Positions 1 to 5,161 of a DNA stretch of 5,161 nt are shown piece after piece. Under the pieces are notes generated by a model that worked only from the letters and a program-made list of their open reading frames with translations, did not search any database and was not told the DNA's origin. The DNA is from CAZQSL01 sp964595945. GTDB lineage: Bacteria > UBP15 > UBA6099 > JAJRTR01. The stretch spans positions 1 through 5,161 of the forward strand of contig CAZQSL010000184.1 of assembly GCA_964595945.1 (NCBI GenBank). The letters run 5' to 3'. The translations under genes and the position numbers were made by a program. How positions within the stretch are numbered: the stretch's first letter is position 1; each line of letters begins with the position of its first letter.

Positions 1-608
1 GGCGCCATTTCGCACTGGGGCACGACGCCGCCTTTTGCCGCGAGTTTCACGATTTCATAGAGGTCGAGCCCATTGTCTTTCTGGCCGAAGATGATATTGC
101 CGGAGGCGGCAAGCTTGCCTTTGGTGTTGATGACGGCGTTGAATGGTATTGCCATGAGGCCATAGGCCAAGCCGGTTTTCATATCTTTGTCGTCGAATAG
201 TGGCTTTGCCGTGACTCCGGCGTCCCGGAGGACTTTGAGTGCATTGTCATTTTCATCTTTTTTGCCGGACGGGCTTATGACGAAGTGTGTGTATTTGATT
301 TTTTCCTGATCGAGTTTGTCGTCAAGGGATTTGAACTGAGTGAGGCAGAATTTGCATTCCGGTACCCAGAAAGAAACGATAACGACCTGTCCCTTGAGTG
401 ACTTGATGTCTACTGGGCGGTCATTTTCATCGCGTGCCGAGATGGCGGGTGCGTTCATGCCGAGGCGCAGGGTAGCGCTTACGGCGGCATTGGGTTTTGG
501 GGCTGATGTTTTTTTCTTTTCGGCTGCGATGCCTGCGCAGCCTGTTACTGCCATGATTGTGATGATCGTGCCAAGTATGGGTGCTATCAGTCTCGAACGT
601 GATTTCAT
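1..608 (-). CDS. TlpA/AhpC-TSA-like thioredoxin-fold lipoprotein, C-terminus cut by window edge
   Basis: Reading the minus strand from the ATG at 608-606 gives an open frame of 202 codons that leaves the window, so the C-terminus is missing. The N-terminus is a lipoprotein signal: a basic start (MKSRSR), a hydrophobic stretch and lipobox VTGC with Cys24 as the lipidated residue. A Lys/Pro/Ala-rich linker (about 30-45) follows. The thioredoxin fold starts near residue 50 with the LGMNAPAISARDENDRPV-type entry typical of peroxiredoxin/TlpA proteins. The redox motif is WVPECKFC (Cys85 and Cys88, CxxC), and the cis-proline is in MAIPFN (Pro155). Family knowledge says such proteins are membrane-anchored thiol-disulfide reductases or resA/TlpA-like partners in cytochrome maturation or periplasmic redox repair; the substrate cannot be told here. 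Ala at +2 after the lipidated Cys fits outer-membrane sorting by the E. coli rule. The start is supported by GGAGGG nine bases upstream. It lies 104 bases downstream of the sirtuin in the same direction. Fold is confident, exact role is not. Confidence 0.9.
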   Translation of the reverse strand, partial: MKSRSRLIAPILGTIITIMAVTGCAGIAAEKKKTSAPKPNAAVSATLRLGMNAPAISARDENDRPVDIKSLKGQVVIVSFWVPECKFCLTQFKSLDDKLDQEKIKYTHFVISPSGKKDENDNALKVLRDAGVTAKPLFDDKDMKTGLAYGLMAIPFNAVINTKGKLAASGNIIFGQKDNGLDLYEIVKLAAKGGVVPQCEMA

Positions 609-614
609 TGCAGT

Positions 615-644
615 TATCCCTCCGTGCGGAGTATCCCTCCGTGC
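615..644 (-). repeat. Tandem duplication carrying two Shine-Dalgarno copies
   Basis: A 13-base unit (plus strand tatccctccgtgc) occurs at 615-627 and again at 632-644, a 17-base period. On the minus strand each copy contains GGAGGG. The proximal copy (623-618) sits nine bases before the lipoprotein ATG and is the obvious ribosome binding site. The distal copy (640-635) is 26 bases away, too far to serve that start directly, and no ATG, GTG or TTG follows it at a usable distance. It may be a simple slippage duplication or a standby ribosome site. Confidence 0.8.
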
Positions 645-657
645 TGAATCCTATATT

Positions 658-686
658 AATATACTACTATCATGCCGGTAACAGAA
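658..686 (-). promoter_or_regulatory. Possible promoter of the lipoprotein gene (weak)
   Basis: The minus strand carries TATATT at 663-658, five of six matches to a sigma-70 -10 box, about 50 bases before the lipoprotein start. It lies in a short AT-rich island that includes the perfect 12-base palindrome tatattaatata (652-663). The hexamer 17 bases further upstream (TTCTGT, 686-681) is a poor -35. The gene may instead be read through from the sirtuin, since no terminator is visible between the two. Confidence 0.3.
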
Positions 687-712
687 TAAGCGGCAGGAAA
701 ATTGGAGCTTTT

Positions 713-1474
713 TCATTGTGCGGACAGCGTTTCGACCGTGGCGAGTACTTTACTCATAAACACGCCCGCAGACTCATCGACTACGAGGTCCGCGATGGAG
801 TCGAGAGGCGTCGGGTCACGATTGACGATGGCAAGCCATGCGCCGCTGCTTTTTGCGATTTCGGGCATTGCGGCGGCCGGGTGCACAACGAGCGAGCTGC
901 CTATGACTATGAAGACATCCGAGCGGCGCGAAAGTTGCCCGGCGCGCGATATTTTATCCTGTGGCATCTGCTGTCCGAAGGAAATGGTGGCAGGTTTGAG
1001 CCATCCGCCGCAGGAACATCGCGGCACGGTTTCACCGTTTGATAGGCGAGAGGTGATTTCTTCTGCCGTGTGGCGTTTGCCGCACGTGATGCAATCGACG
1101 GACCTGTTGGTGCCGTGGAGTTCGATGACGAGGCTGTCGGGCAGTCCGGATGCCTGATGCAGTCCGTCTATATTTTGTGTGATCAAACCCTTGAGCAGAC
1201 CGAGAGAATGAAATCGCGAAAGCGCCATGTGAGCCGGGTTGGGAGCGGAATGCTTCATGTTGTCGTAAAATTCACGTTTCATGGCCCAGTAGCGGAGGCG
1301 GGCATCGTGGCTTGTGAGAAATTCGTCATAGTATACGGGTTGATAGCGTGACCACACGCCTCCGGGACTTCGGAAATCGGGGATGCCGCTCTCTGTGCTG
1401 ATGCCGGCACCGGTGAAAAACACCGCGTTGCGCGATGCGGCCAGTTTTCTTGCCATGATATCGGAGTCGTTCAT
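713..1474 (-). CDS. cobB: Sirtuin: NAD-dependent protein deacetylase/deacylase (Sir2 family)
   Basis: A 253-residue cytoplasmic sirtuin, which removes acyl groups from protein lysines using NAD+ and yields nicotinamide and O-acyl-ADP-ribose. Motifs in order: GAGIS (22-26) and GIPDFRS (30-36) of the NAD pocket, TQNIDGLH (99-106), catalytic His120 in ELHG, a zinc site made by Cys128, Cys131, Cys153 and Cys155 (the second pair is spaced CxC rather than the common CxxC), GSSLVVHPA (192-200) and IVNRD (216-220). Length matches the usual 230-260. A clear class III Tyr-xx-Arg acyl-selectivity motif was not found by eye, so deacetylation is the default guess and the subclass is uncertain; the symbol is the general bacterial one. 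The ATG at 1474 was chosen because GAGG precedes it by six bases and a good promoter lies just upstream. The in-frame ATGs at 1600 and 1531 lack a ribosome site and would add a non-conserved extension across that promoter. It is divergent from the glycosyltransferase and upstream of the lipoprotein. Confidence 0.95.
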   Translation of the reverse strand: MNDSDIMARKLAASRNAVFFTGAGISTESGIPDFRSPGGVWSRYQPVYYDEFLTSHDARLRYWAMKREFYDNMKHSAPNPAHMALSRFHSLGLLKGLITQNIDGLHQASGLPDSLVIELHGTNRSVDCITCGKRHTAEEITSRLSNGETVPRCSCGGWLKPATISFGQQMPQDKISRAGQLSRRSDVFIVIGSSLVVHPAAAMPEIAKSSGAWLAIVNRDPTPLDSIADLVVDESAGVFMSKVLATVETLSAQ

Positions 1475-1480
1475 CTGTTG

Positions 1481-1486
1481 CCTCAC
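1481..1486 (-). promoter_or_regulatory. Ribosome binding site fixing the sirtuin start
   Basis: The minus strand reads GTGAGG, then six bases, then ATG at 1474. This is the only good Shine-Dalgarno among the candidate in-frame starts (1600, 1531, 1474, 1456). Its GTGA part is also the right arm of the inverted repeat at 1483-1495, so a hairpin in the leader would partly bury it. Confidence 0.7.
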
Positions 1487-1495
1487 CGATGGTGA
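1483..1495. repeat. Perfect inverted repeat TCACC-GAT-GGTGA, candidate operator or leader hairpin
   Basis: Two five-base arms flank a three-base centre. The element sits in the sirtuin 5' leader and overlaps its Shine-Dalgarno. It is also four bases upstream of the -35 box proposed for the divergent glycosyltransferase promoter. The position would suit a repressor site or a small translational hairpin, but the arms are short and chance is possible. Confidence 0.4.
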
Positions 1496-1498
1496 AAT

Positions 1499-1527
1499 TT
1501 GTCTGAAAATGAAGTATATATTATAAG
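1499..1527 (+). promoter_or_regulatory. Sigma-70-type promoter for the glycosyltransferase/Maf-phosphatase-like operon
   Basis: TTGTCT (1499-1504, four of six matches to the -35 consensus) and TATAAG (1522-1527, five of six) are separated by exactly 17 bases. Transcription would begin near 1534, leaving a leader of about 65 bases before the ATG at 1599. No other equally good pair was noticed in the divergent gap. The -10 overlaps that of the opposing sirtuin promoter. Confidence 0.5.
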
Positions 1528-1548
1528 ACATTGGCAGTTTTCGGAAAA
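1520..1548 (-). promoter_or_regulatory. Sigma-70-type promoter for the sirtuin gene
   Basis: The minus strand has a perfect TATAAT at 1525-1520. Seventeen bases upstream is TTTTCC (1548-1543), a weak -35 with three of six matches. A start near 1513 would give a leader of roughly 38 bases to the ATG at 1474, which supports the short sirtuin start. Four bases of the -10 (1522-1525) are shared with the plus-strand -10. Confidence 0.5.
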
Positions 1549-1598
1549 GGAGACTGGGCGCGCCGTCATTTTTTCCTCCGGCAAGGCCGCGATCCAGC

Positions 1599-3233
1599 AT
1601 GTGGGCAATGGACAGGATCAGCGAATCACGGAAAGACCGGGTTGCGTTTTATCTGGTCATGGGCGCTTCTGTGCTCGCGTTTTTGCTTCGGGCATATCGC
1701 GCGGGGGACCCGATCGGCGGTTATCATTCATTCAATGAGGGCTGGTACGCCGAGATAGCGTCCAATTATCATGGGTTGAAATCTCTGCTGTTTCCGATTA
1801 TTGACGGTGAAATCGACTTTAATGTGCCACCTCTTCTGTCATATATCCTCTATGCGGTGAAACTGGTTTTCGGCGAAAGCGAACTCAACTATCGTATGGT
1901 GCCGGTAGTGTTTTCGACTGCGACCGTTGGGCTTGTATATGTCCTGGGCAGACGGTATTTCGGGCGGAAGGCGGGCGTTGTATCCGCGTTTTTTTTCGCT
2001 TCGATGCCGGCGGCAGTCCTGGTGGGGAGAAACATACAGGCCGATCCCGTTTTCCTGTTTTTCATGCTTGCTTCGGTGATCATCTATACTGGATATCGCG
2101 AACGCGGTGTGCCGGGGAAATTTGATCCGGCAGCTGCTGGACTTCTCTTCGGGATAGCGTTGCTGGCCAAGCAGTTCGCAGTGCTGATCGTGCCGGCCAT
2201 TGTACTGTGGGAAATGATCCGGACTCGAAAGCTGGTTGGGTGGATAGGGCGTGATCATATTTTTTTCGGTGTGGCCGCACTCCTGCCGCTGTTGCCTTTT
2301 TACTGTTATCACCTGATAGTCAATCTGGACATCATCTACGGGCCGCAGGTCAACAAGATCGCCACACAGGGTACCGCCGTATCGGGATACGCGTTCGAAC
2401 TGCTTTCTACGGAATATCTGTGGGGACTGTCGCCGCTTGTGACTTTGTTTGCGGTGGCAGGACTCGCCTATCTGCTGTTCAGACGCGGCAGCGGGGCGTG
2501 GCTGGTGATTCTCGCGCTGCTTTTCTTCAATCTTTTTTTCATCAAGTGGCATGGGCACAGTTATTACATGCTGTTTGCGGTGCCATTTTTCAGTGTGGCC
2601 GCCGGGGCGCTGCTGTCGCGCGTCAGGAATAAATATCTCCTCGGCTTGGTTACTCTGATCACCGTGACGCAGTGCGCGGTGCTCACGATAATGATCCTGT
2701 GCGCGACCAAGTATGGTTTTGAGGAATTGAAGGGGCTGGCGCAAATAGTGGCCGGTCAGCAGCAGAAACCGGTGGTGGTGCCGACGGAAATCTGTGGTGG
2801 CAGCTACGATCCGGTCCTGCGGTTTTATTTCCCCCGCGATATCCGCATCATCAGGGAATCCGGCCTGCTTAAAGACTTTGGCAACGGGAAATATGACAGG
2901 CTTTCGGCATCGCCGGTGTTTATCGTAGGCCATTTCGATCTCGACGATCATAGATTCCCTCCGATGCGTTTTATCGTGAAGCGCAGCGTATATTCACTGT
3001 TCATTCTCGGCTATCGCGTAGACGCGCAGATGGTCAATCAGCATTTTTATGAAATCGATAGAATCATTACTGACAAAAGACCGGAAATGGGACTGAAAAC
3101 CGGCGTCTATTATCTCGGCAGCGTGCCCGAACTCCTTGTCGGCGTGGTGCCGCCCGGCGCGTCGATACGTGTGAAAAACAGCATGATAGACTATAGTCCG
3201 GATGCCGTCGCTGTCCCGTCTCCCACGAAATGA
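1599..3233 (+). CDS. GT39/PMT_2-type (ArnT-like) membrane glycosyltransferase
   Basis: A 544-residue GT-C fold integral membrane enzyme; the family transfers a sugar from a polyprenyl-phosphate carrier to a protein or glycolipid on the periplasmic face. A first membrane segment (about 18-34) is followed by the loop motif FNEGWYAEIA (45-54), which matches the family DE-x-YYA site with Asn46-Glu47 in place of Asp-Glu. Then come VPPLLSY (76-82), FGESELNYRMVPVVFS (91-106) and GRNIQADPVFLFFMLAS (143-159), all classic PMT_2 signatures, and further hydrophobic segments near 177-203, 220-242, 276-294, 300-317, 322-341 and 348-369. HGHSYYMLFAVPFF (318-331) resembles the late His/Tyr...Pro region of the family. 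About 170 C-terminal residues form a probably soluble domain I do not recognise. The ATG at 1599 lacks a strong ribosome site (AAGG 12 bases away); the ATG at 1608 is an alternative, and an in-frame stop at 1524 bounds the start. The next gene begins four bases after its stop, implying one operon. Donor and acceptor are unknown. Confidence 0.88.
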   Translation: MWAMDRISESRKDRVAFYLVMGASVLAFLLRAYRAGDPIGGYHSFNEGWYAEIASNYHGLKSLLFPIIDGEIDFNVPPLLSYILYAVKLVFGESELNYRMVPVVFSTATVGLVYVLGRRYFGRKAGVVSAFFFASMPAAVLVGRNIQADPVFLFFMLASVIIYTGYRERGVPGKFDPAAAGLLFGIALLAKQFAVLIVPAIVLWEMIRTRKLVGWIGRDHIFFGVAALLPLLPFYCYHLIVNLDIIYGPQVNKIATQGTAVSGYAFELLSTEYLWGLSPLVTLFAVAGLAYLLFRRGSGAWLVILALLFFNLFFIKWHGHSYYMLFAVPFFSVAAGALLSRVRNKYLLGLVTLITVTQCAVLTIMILCATKYGFEELKGLAQIVAGQQQKPVVVPTEICGGSYDPVLRFYFPRDIRIIRESGLLKDFGNGKYDRLSASPVFIVGHFDLDDHRFPPMRFIVKRSVYSLFILGYRVDAQMVNQHFYEIDRIITDKRPEMGLKTGVYYLGSVPELLVGVVPPGASIRVKNSMIDYSPDAVAVPSPTK

Positions 3234-3237
3234 TGCC

Positions 3238-5040
3238 ATGTCGTTTTATCAAAAAAACATAGAGGTATTCAAATCCAGATCACCGGAAGCCGGTGCGAGG
3301 GTCGAAGCTGCTGCCGGAGACGGGTGCCGCTTCTGGATTGAGGAATCCACCGTGTCAGGGGCAGTCACGGCCCGAGTCAGGGCCGGCGGCGACATGCGCT
3401 ATGTGCATAGCCGTCGTGATCCAGTGCGCGAGGCCGCGAAACTCTGTGAACCAGTTGCCGGCTCATCTGATGCAGTGTATGTGTTGGGCGTGGGGCTTGG
3501 ATATATCCTCGCGGAGCTTCAGGAGTCGCTGCCAGACGGTAAGCCCCTCATCATTTTCGAGAGGCATCCTGAGTTTGTAGCGGCGGCTTTCGAGCGGTTC
3601 GATCTCACGCGGCTCATGCAGTTTCCCAATGTCCATTTTGTCACAGGCCTTGAAATACCTGAAGGCATACCGGACATGAGCGGCAGCGAAGTGTTGACGA
3701 TCCGCAATCTGGCGCTGATCAGGCTCTCGCCCGAATACTATGTCGCGGCAGAAAATTCGATCAGACAACCGGCAGTCGAGCTTGCGCTGCCGGCGCAGCC
3801 CGGGCGGCCGAGTGTGCTGGTAATCTGCCTTGATTCGCTGCGGCGCGACAGGATCGGTCTTTTCGGAGCTGATCAGGAGCTATGCCCGACTCCGGTACTC
3901 GACGCTTTTTTCCGTGACTCCATCCTGATCGATGCCATCACGATGTCAACCTGGACCCCGACTGTAATCGCAAGTATCTTCACTGGCAGGGCACCGTGGG
4001 AGCATGGTGTACTTACCGAAACCCGCCAGTTGCATAAACCCACTCTGCGGCTCAACCGTAGACTCGACCTCCCCGCAACGGCCTTGACACTTTTAGAGCG
4101 CTACAGAGTGCTGCTCTCGACCAACGGATGGGTGCATGAGAAATTTGGGTTTGCGCGCGGTTTTCACCAGTTCAAATCAGGGCAGGGCTTTGGTGATGAA
4201 GAGTTTTACGAAGGGCTCGAAACAGTCATTACTTCGCTGGGCAAGGTATCCTCGCTCACATTTCTGCATCTGATGGAGACCCATCAGCCATTTTTTACAT
4301 TTCCGGATTTGCAGTCAGACATAACCCTGATCAGGCAGAAAGTCCGGGAGGACGAACGGCGTGACTCTATGTACCGGCGTACACTGTGCGAAGAAATCCA
4401 GTTGTACAACAGCAGTGTCATGGCGGCGGACAGGTTGCTCGGCCGTGTGTTTGCAGCGCTCGAAAGCGCCGGGATACTCGAAACGACAATCGTCGCGGTT
4501 TTTTCCGACCACGGTGAAGAGTTGCGTGAACACGGACGTCTGCGCTGGCCACGGCATGCTCATTCGCTTTTCGAGGAGTTGCTGCGAGTGCCGCTCATGA
4601 TCAGGGTGCCCGCTCAGATGAAGTCCTCAGTAGCTGCCGCTCTTGATGGATATGCCGGGCGGGAGTTTCAGTTGCGTTATCTGTTTCCATTGCTTCATGC
4701 GATAGCGGAGTGTGGCGAAGTGAAGTCCGAATGGTTTGATGACGGAACTGTCAGCTATCTTGGCTATTTGCGTCAGATCGCGGCCATCAGGCGTGGAGGT
4801 TTCAAACTCGTTAAGGACCTCGGCAGCGGAGTGTGCGAGCTGTACAATTATGGCGAAGACCCGCGCGAGCATTTGCGGTTTTCACCCGATTGCGCAGTAG
4901 CGAAGTCGATGCTTGACGAACTCGACTCCATCATTCCGCCGGTCTATGATCTGCGACTCGAGAAGTATCCTGAAGGATTCGATGACGATGACGAGGTGAA
5001 ACTGATACAGGAACGACTGTTCGGTCTCGGTTATCTGTAG
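3238..5040 (+). CDS. Fusion of a Maf-glycosyltransferase N-terminal domain to a sulfatase-like (alkaline phosphatase superfamily) domain
   Basis: Six hundred residues in one unbroken frame. Residues 1-176 look like the N-terminal domain of Maf motility-associated glycosyltransferases: a MSFYQKNIEVFKSRSPE opening, a beta-strand region ending RYVHSRRDPVREAAKL, the Rossmann-like VLGVGLGY (82-89), LIIFERHPEF (104-113), and the closing LIRLSPEYY. Residues 190-555 are an alkaline-phosphatase-superfamily domain: VLVICLDSLRRD with metal ligand Asp199; the nucleophile segment WTPTVIASIFTG with Thr240 where sulfatases have the formylglycine Cys/Ser; FLHLMETHQPF (His349); SDHGEEL with Asp424 and His425; HSLFEELLRVPLMIRVP (442-458); and a sulfatase-type ending GGFKLVKDL...ELYNYGEDPRE. 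The tail holds an acidic run (582-586) and the common final RLFGLGYL. No signal peptide or membrane span is visible, so it is probably cytoplasmic. A Thr nucleophile points to phosphohydrolase or phospho-group transfer chemistry rather than sulfate ester hydrolysis; the substrate is unknown. The ATG at 3238 follows the upstream stop by four bases; the in-frame ATG at 3202 would overlap that gene by 32 bases. Neither has a clear ribosome site, so translational coupling is likely. Confidence 0.85.
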   Translation: MSFYQKNIEVFKSRSPEAGARVEAAAGDGCRFWIEESTVSGAVTARVRAGGDMRYVHSRRDPVREAAKLCEPVAGSSDAVYVLGVGLGYILAELQESLPDGKPLIIFERHPEFVAAAFERFDLTRLMQFPNVHFVTGLEIPEGIPDMSGSEVLTIRNLALIRLSPEYYVAAENSIRQPAVELALPAQPGRPSVLVICLDSLRRDRIGLFGADQELCPTPVLDAFFRDSILIDAITMSTWTPTVIASIFTGRAPWEHGVLTETRQLHKPTLRLNRRLDLPATALTLLERYRVLLSTNGWVHEKFGFARGFHQFKSGQGFGDEEFYEGLETVITSLGKVSSLTFLHLMETHQPFFTFPDLQSDITLIRQKVREDERRDSMYRRTLCEEIQLYNSSVMAADRLLGRVFAALESAGILETTIVAVFSDHGEELREHGRLRWPRHAHSLFEELLRVPLMIRVPAQMKSSVAAALDGYAGREFQLRYLFPLLHAIAECGEVKSEWFDDGTVSYLGYLRQIAAIRRGGFKLVKDLGSGVCELYNYGEDPREHLRFSPDCAVAKSMLDELDSIIPPVYDLRLEKYPEGFDDDDEVKLIQERLFGLGYL

Positions 5041-5058
5041 CATGTTGTGGAGAGAAAA

Positions 5059-5161
5059 TCAGTCCCGGGGAATACCATATTTTTTTATTAGCCGGTGAAA
5101 ACAGGTGCGGTCCATATCGCATTCTGCGGCGGCTTTGCTGATGTTGCCGTTGCAGCGGGCG
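5059..5161 (-). CDS. C-terminal Fis-type HTH of an NtrC-family sigma-54 response regulator (partial)
   Basis: The minus strand from the window edge encodes 33 residues and a TGA stop (5061-5059). The sequence includes NGNISKAAAECDMDRTCF and HRLIKKYGIPRD. This is the Fis-type helix-turn-helix (HTH_8) that ends NtrC-family activators, whose typical form is GN-[IVL]-S-x-AA-x-x-x-G-[MIL]-x-R-x-x-[LF]-x-R-L-[LI]-K-K-Y-G-[IL]. Family members bind enhancers through this domain and activate sigma-54 RNA polymerase through an AAA+ domain, which here lies beyond the window, as would any receiver domain. The gene converges on the fusion gene with only 18 bases between stops. The fragment alone cannot say which signal it senses or whether it controls the neighbouring operon; Fis itself is a less likely alternative. 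Confidence 0.8.
   Translation of the reverse strand, partial: ARCNGNISKAAAECDMDRTCFHRLIKKYGIPRD

Noticed and set aside
340..681. Open frames on the plus strand over the lipoprotein and sirtuin genes
   Set aside because: The minus strand gives a lipobox, CxxC and cis-Pro in one frame and full sirtuin motifs in the other; the plus-strand translations show nothing recognisable.
670..712. Terminator between the sirtuin and the lipoprotein gene
   Set aside because: Only a GCCG/CGGC pairing with a 13-base loop and no following T run on the minus strand.
1543..1576. Leader hairpin pairing GGAAAA with TTTTCC before the glycosyltransferase
   Set aside because: Only six Watson-Crick pairs around a loop of over 20 bases; too weak to call a riboswitch or attenuator.
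1475..1600. N-terminally extended sirtuin starting at 1600 or 1531
   Set aside because: No ribosome site before those ATGs, the extra residues do not resemble sirtuin N-termini, and the extension would cross the best sirtuin promoter.
1839..2951. Long open frame of 370 codons on the minus strand
   Set aside because: It lies wholly antisense to the glycosyltransferase, has a His/Arg/Gln-rich composition with no recognisable domain, and arises from codon bias of the real gene.
3716..4605. Four copies of TGATCAGG in the fusion gene (3716, 3870, 4328, 4598)
   Set aside because: Three encode Leu/Met-Ile-Arg in the same frame and the fourth is in another frame; irregular spacing and local codon preference explain them better than a functional repeat.
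5059..5090. Rho-independent terminator suggested by CCCGGG followed by a run of T
   Set aside because: The six-base palindrome has no loop and is 14 bases from the T run; no stem of useful length forms, and the region codes for the regulator C-terminus.

Overview
The window looks like ordinary chromosomal DNA from a Gram-negative bacterium. Base composition is balanced to mildly GC-rich. A lipoprotein-type thioredoxin-fold protein and the tail of an NtrC-type, sigma-54-dependent regulator support a didermic bacterium. The phylum cannot be fixed from the sequence. Maf-type domains, GT39 enzymes and NtrC regulators occur together in several lineages, including Deltaproteobacteria, spirochaetes and Lentisphaerota-like groups. 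I see no mobile element, CRISPR array, tRNA or rRNA.

Layout: the left third is read on the minus strand. It holds a sirtuin (713-1474), followed downstream by a TlpA-like lipoprotein (608 down to the window edge, C-terminus cut off). The 124-base gap 1475-1598 is a divergent regulatory region. It carries two sigma-70-like promoters whose -10 boxes overlap on opposite strands, and a short perfect inverted repeat next to the sirtuin ribosome binding site. On the plus strand, a GT39/PMT_2-type polytopic glycosyltransferase (1599-3233) is followed after four bases by a 600-residue two-domain protein (3238-5040). An 18-base convergent gap then leads to the C-terminal Fis-type helix-turn-helix of a sigma-54 response regulator on the minus strand (5059-5161, N-terminus outside the window).

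The most unusual item is the protein at 3238-5040. Its first ~176 residues resemble the N-terminal domain of Maf motility-associated (flagellin) glycosyltransferases. The usual Maf C-terminal catalytic domain is absent and is replaced by an alkaline-phosphatase-superfamily, sulfatase-like domain. That domain has Thr, not Cys/Ser in CxPxR, at the nucleophile position, and the protein has no visible signal peptide or membrane segment. Tight coupling to a lipid-linked-sugar glycosyltransferase suggests a two-gene glycan or surface-modification unit. This is inference from domains and context; the substrate is unknown.
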